NCBI GenBank assembly: GCA_001899205.1
Contig: MKVL01000022.1
Span: 1-64,000 of the forward strand
Direction: 5' to 3'
Source: Mesorhizobium sp. 65-26
GTDB lineage: Bacteria; Pseudomonadota; Alphaproteobacteria; Rhizobiales; Rhizobiaceae
Length of the DNA stretch: 64,000 bases
Below are positions 61,333-64,000 of this stretch, in pieces. The position numbers were made by a program, and so were the translations under genes. Under the pieces are notes generated by a model. The model saw only the letters and a program-made list of their open reading frames with translations, was not told the origin of the DNA and ran no database searches. The number at the start of each line of letters is the position of its first letter. Positions within the stretch are counted from its first letter, which is position 1.

Positions 61333-63165
61333 CTACTTCTTTCGATGGGCGACAGTGGCCGGCGGTGGCGGTTCGATCGCACCGGCCCTGATAGTGGCCG
61401 GGTTGAGAGCCGCCCCTCTGGCGTCTTTCACGATGTCCAAGGCGCGCGGAAAGAACTGAGGGTTGTGCTGGCCACGGCCGATGTTCAGGATGGTGGCACC
61501 GGCGAGACGCTTCTCCAGCATTGACAGGACCTGCCTCAGTGTCGCACCGTCGAACGTATCCAGTGCCTCGTCGATGATTACCCATTTCGGCCGCCGCAAG
61601 GCGATCCTGGCAAGGGCAAGCAGACGCTGCTCGTCATCACTCAGTTCATGCTCCCAGCGCGCCGAACGGTCGAGCGAGGACGACAGGCGCTCAAGGCCGA
61701 TCTCGGCGAGCACCGCCGAAATATCAGCATCGTCGATCTCGGCGGCGCCGTCTGCGTGGTTGAGCAAGTCGCGCAGCGTGCCGAGCGGGAAATAGGGGGT
61801 GCGAGGAACAAAGGCAGGCACTTCCCCTCCCGGCATGCCGACGCGCCCACTTCCCCACGGCCACAGACCGGCAATGGCGCGAAAGAACAGCGCCTTGCCG
61901 GCGCGCGGCTCTCCCGTGATCATGACCCGCTCGCCGGCGCTGATCTCGACATGTGGTTCCGTAAGCCTCGTACATCCATCCGGCGAGGCCACCTCGAGGC
62001 TTTCGAACGTCAGGCTGCCGTCTGGATTTTCGCCGAATTGGATGCGCCTTTCCGTGCAGTGGAGCACATCCATTTCAACAAGTGCGATGCGGAAGTCGGC
62101 GACGCGCATCAGCGTGGCGCGCCAATCGGCGATGGCGCCTATGTTGTTGATGAACCAGCGCAGCGATGAGTGGACCTGGTTGAAGGCGCCGACTGCCATC
62201 ATCAGTCCGCCAAAGCTGATGTCGCCAGCGAAATAGACCGGCGATGCGACGAGGATCGGCGCAACGACGGTGATCCATCCATAGGTGTCGGTGACCCACG
62301 AAAGGTTGATCTGGGCGCTGTAGATACGCCGCATGGCGCCCAGCACCGCGACAAGGTCGAGCTCAAGCTGCCGCTTCGCATCGGCCTCGCCATGAGCAAG
62401 CGCGATGGCATCGACATTCTCGTTGACGCGGACCACCGAGGAGCGCAGCTCCGCTTCACGCGTGTAGCGATCACTGTTGAGGCGGATGAGCGGCCGCCCG
62501 ACCCACCAGCTCAGCCCAGAGGCGGTGCCTGCATAAAGTATTGCGGCCCAGACCATGTAGCCCGGTATGGCCAGCGACTTGCCGCCGAAATGGAAGACGA
62601 AGCCCGAAGACAGCCCCCACAAGACGCTGACGAAGGAGGCCAGCAGGATGAGCGATTGCATTAGGCCGACGCCGAGATCGGTTGAAAGATCGGAGAGATG
62701 CCCGGCATCCTGCTGCATTCGCTGGTCGGGATTGACGCCGATGGCGCCTGCGTTGGCGAGCCTGAAGGCGCGCGCCGGCCGCATCCATTCCTGAATCAGG
62801 TCGAGCGTCAGCGCCTCGCGCAGCTTCAGCCGCATCACCTGGTTGAGCCAGGTCTGGCTGACATTGAGCATCAGAAGCCCGCCGGCGATGGCGGCAAAGA
62901 TCAGAAGCTGGCGCAGGAAGCCCTGCATGTCACGGCGCGCGAGCGCGTCGTAGAAGGGTTGGTTCCAGCGATTGAGCAGAACCTGCCCGATCGAGGTTGC
63001 GACAATGATTGCAACGATGCCGATCCAGGCCCAGAACAGCTGCTTGCGCACCGGTGACGTCGTCAGGGCCTGCCCGATTGTCGTTAGCTGGTCGCGAAAG
63101 CCGGTGGCCTCGACCGACACGGCAGTCGGCTGGGCGCTAGCCTCGACATCCATATCGTGCGCCAT
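61333..63165 (-). CDS. SbmA/YddA-type ABC transporter (permease-ATPase fusion)
   Basis: 610 residues from the ATG at 63165 (AAGGA upstream; an in-frame start at 63246 is less likely). The membrane half (about 40-340) is of the SbmA_BacA/YddA type with about six helices (SPVRKQLFWAWIGIVAIIVA, WNQPFYDALARRD). The ATPase half has Walker A GEPRAGKA (about 418-425), signature ELSDDEQRLLALARI and Walker B WVIIDEALD. The Ser/Thr after the Walker Lys is Ala, and the signature lacks S-G-G. Family members move peptides or cofactors; export capacity here is uncertain. Confidence 0.88.
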   Translation of the reverse strand: MAHDMDVEASAQPTAVSVEATGFRDQLTTIGQALTTSPVRKQLFWAWIGIVAIIVATSIGQVLLNRWNQPFYDALARRDMQGFLRQLLIFAAIAGGLLMLNVSQTWLNQVMRLKLREALTLDLIQEWMRPARAFRLANAGAIGVNPDQRMQQDAGHLSDLSTDLGVGLMQSLILLASFVSVLWGLSSGFVFHFGGKSLAIPGYMVWAAILYAGTASGLSWWVGRPLIRLNSDRYTREAELRSSVVRVNENVDAIALAHGEADAKRQLELDLVAVLGAMRRIYSAQINLSWVTDTYGWITVVAPILVASPVYFAGDISFGGLMMAVGAFNQVHSSLRWFINNIGAIADWRATLMRVADFRIALVEMDVLHCTERRIQFGENPDGSLTFESLEVASPDGCTRLTEPHVEISAGERVMITGEPRAGKALFFRAIAGLWPWGSGRVGMPGGEVPAFVPRTPYFPLGTLRDLLNHADGAAEIDDADISAVLAEIGLERLSSSLDRSARWEHELSDDEQRLLALARIALRRPKWVIIDEALDTFDGATLRQVLSMLEKRLAGATILNIGRGQHNPQFFPRALDIVKDARGAALNPATIRAGAIEPPPPATVAHRKK

Positions 63166-63307
63166 GAGTGGAAGTCCTTGCATTCGGAAATGGTGCAGAA
63201 CCAGTGACCTGCCCAGCAACCTGGCGGAGATGGAATGTGTCACCATGCAAGCAGGCGCATATAACTCTTCCGGAGATCGATCGCAGCGAGTCTAGCTTCG
63301 CCGCGTC

Positions 63308-64000
63308 TTATTTCGCTAGCAATCCTTTGCTGATTGCATCCTCATGAAAGCTAAAGACAACATTGGGATCCGGAAAACCGGCTTGATGATCTTTCCCTTC
63401 GAATTCCAACCGAGTAAGCAGGTCGCGGATAAGGTTGATTCTGGCCAACGGTTTGTCGTCGGCTCTGACGATTATCCAAGGCGCAGCAATCGTGTGGGTT
63501 CGCGCCAACATTTCGTTGCGAGCCTCGCTATAGTCCTCCCAGTGCTTTACAGCAGTCTCGTCGATGGGACTGGTCTTCCACTGGCTCAGCGGATCATTGC
63601 GGCGTTCTTTAAGTCTTTTCTTCTGCTCCTCCTTCGAAATATCGAGATAGTATTTCACGAGCGTGATGCCGCAGTGCACGAGAAGATCCTCGAACATCGG
63701 TGCAGTCTTGAGGAATGTCTCGTATTCCCCTTTCGAGCAAAATCCCATAACGCGCTCGACCCCCGCCCGGTTGTACCAGCTGCGATTGAATAGAACGATC
63801 TCGCCACCGACCGGAAAATGTTTGACGTAGCGTTGAAAATACCACGCCTTGCGATTTCGATTGGAAGGTTTTCCAAGGGCGACCACGCGCGCTTCACGTG
63901 GTGAGAGGTGCTGGACAATCCGCTTGATGATGCCGTCCTTTCCGGCAGCATCCCGTCCCTCGATAATTACCAAGATTTTCTGCCCGGTTTCGATGACGTG
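63308..64000 (-). CDS. Polyphosphate kinase 2 (PPK2), 5' end outside the window
   Basis: The visible 230 residues cover most of a PPK2 domain: Walker A EGRDAAGKDG near the edge, then KPSNRNRKAWYFQRYVKHFP in parts, FNRSWYNRAGVERVMGF, and LDISKEEQKKRLKERRNDPL with WKTSPIDE. PPK2 transfers phosphate between polyphosphate and nucleotides. The frame is open to base 64000, so the start lies beyond the window. Confidence 0.92.
   Translation of the reverse strand, partial: HVIETGQKILVIIEGRDAAGKDGIIKRIVQHLSPREARVVALGKPSNRNRKAWYFQRYVKHFPVGGEIVLFNRSWYNRAGVERVMGFCSKGEYETFLKTAPMFEDLLVHCGITLVKYYLDISKEEQKKRLKERRNDPLSQWKTSPIDETAVKHWEDYSEARNEMLARTHTIAAPWIIVRADDKPLARINLIRDLLTRLEFEGKDHQAGFPDPNVVFSFHEDAISKGLLAK

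Noticed and set aside
1-64000. CRISPR arrays, tRNA, rRNA and transposases
   Set aside because: Looked for regularly spaced repeats, cloverleaf-like segments, rRNA stretches and DDE transposase motifs; found none I could support.

Overview
The window looks like a large, self-transmissible repABC plasmid (or its integrated equivalent) from an alphaproteobacterium of the Rhizobiales. The evidence is a complete repA-repB-repC cassette with a counter-transcribed RNA, a Ros/MucR regulator, a plasmid tyrosine recombinase just after repC, a DUF1612-type plasmid protein, and a VirB/VirD4 conjugation system with VirC1/VirC2-like and VirD2-like genes. The DNA is GC-rich. I saw no rRNA, tRNA, CRISPR array or intact insertion sequence.

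Layout. 1-2,026: a small hypothetical gene, a 1-kb non-coding stretch rich in inverted repeats that holds a candidate oriT, and a MucR-like gene. 2,153-19,948 (all minus strand): the conjugation locus, read from high to low coordinate as virB1, virB2, virB3, virB4, a second lytic transglycosylase, virB5, a virB7-like lipoprotein, virB6, then virB8, virB9, virB10, virB11, virD4, a tiny coupled ORF, virC1-like, virC2-like, a small accessory gene and a relaxase. 20,000-26,413: satellite genes (lipoprotein, small membrane and secreted proteins, two nuclease-fold proteins). They share a 16-bp box with the virB1 and virB8 promoter regions, so the whole block is probably one regulon. 26,433-34,692: XRE regulator, nuclease-like protein, repABC and recombinase. 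34,926-38,189: DUF1612 protein, a RES toxin-antitoxin pair and a small regulator.

38,337-58,903 is a dense defence-like island: two nuclease-like proteins, a TOPRIM protein, a DCL/DUF3223 protein, an AAA ATPase-subtilase pair of the IetAS type, a tightly coupled four-gene operon (Xre antitoxin, RES toxin, AddB-like nuclease, AddA-like helicase-nuclease), and, divergent from it, a four-gene bacterial ubiquitin-like operon (multi-ubiquitin, E2-like candidate, JAMM peptidase, E1-like ThiF). The two divergent operons share a 155-bp intergenic region with repeated operator-like half-sites. This arrangement is the most striking thing in the window.

58,904-64,000 holds a decayed small gene, a MgtC/DUF4010 membrane protein, an SbmA/YddA-like ABC exporter with an altered Walker A motif, and the 3' part of a PPK2 polyphosphate kinase that runs off the end. 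These carry no conjugation or defence signature and look like general accessory cargo.
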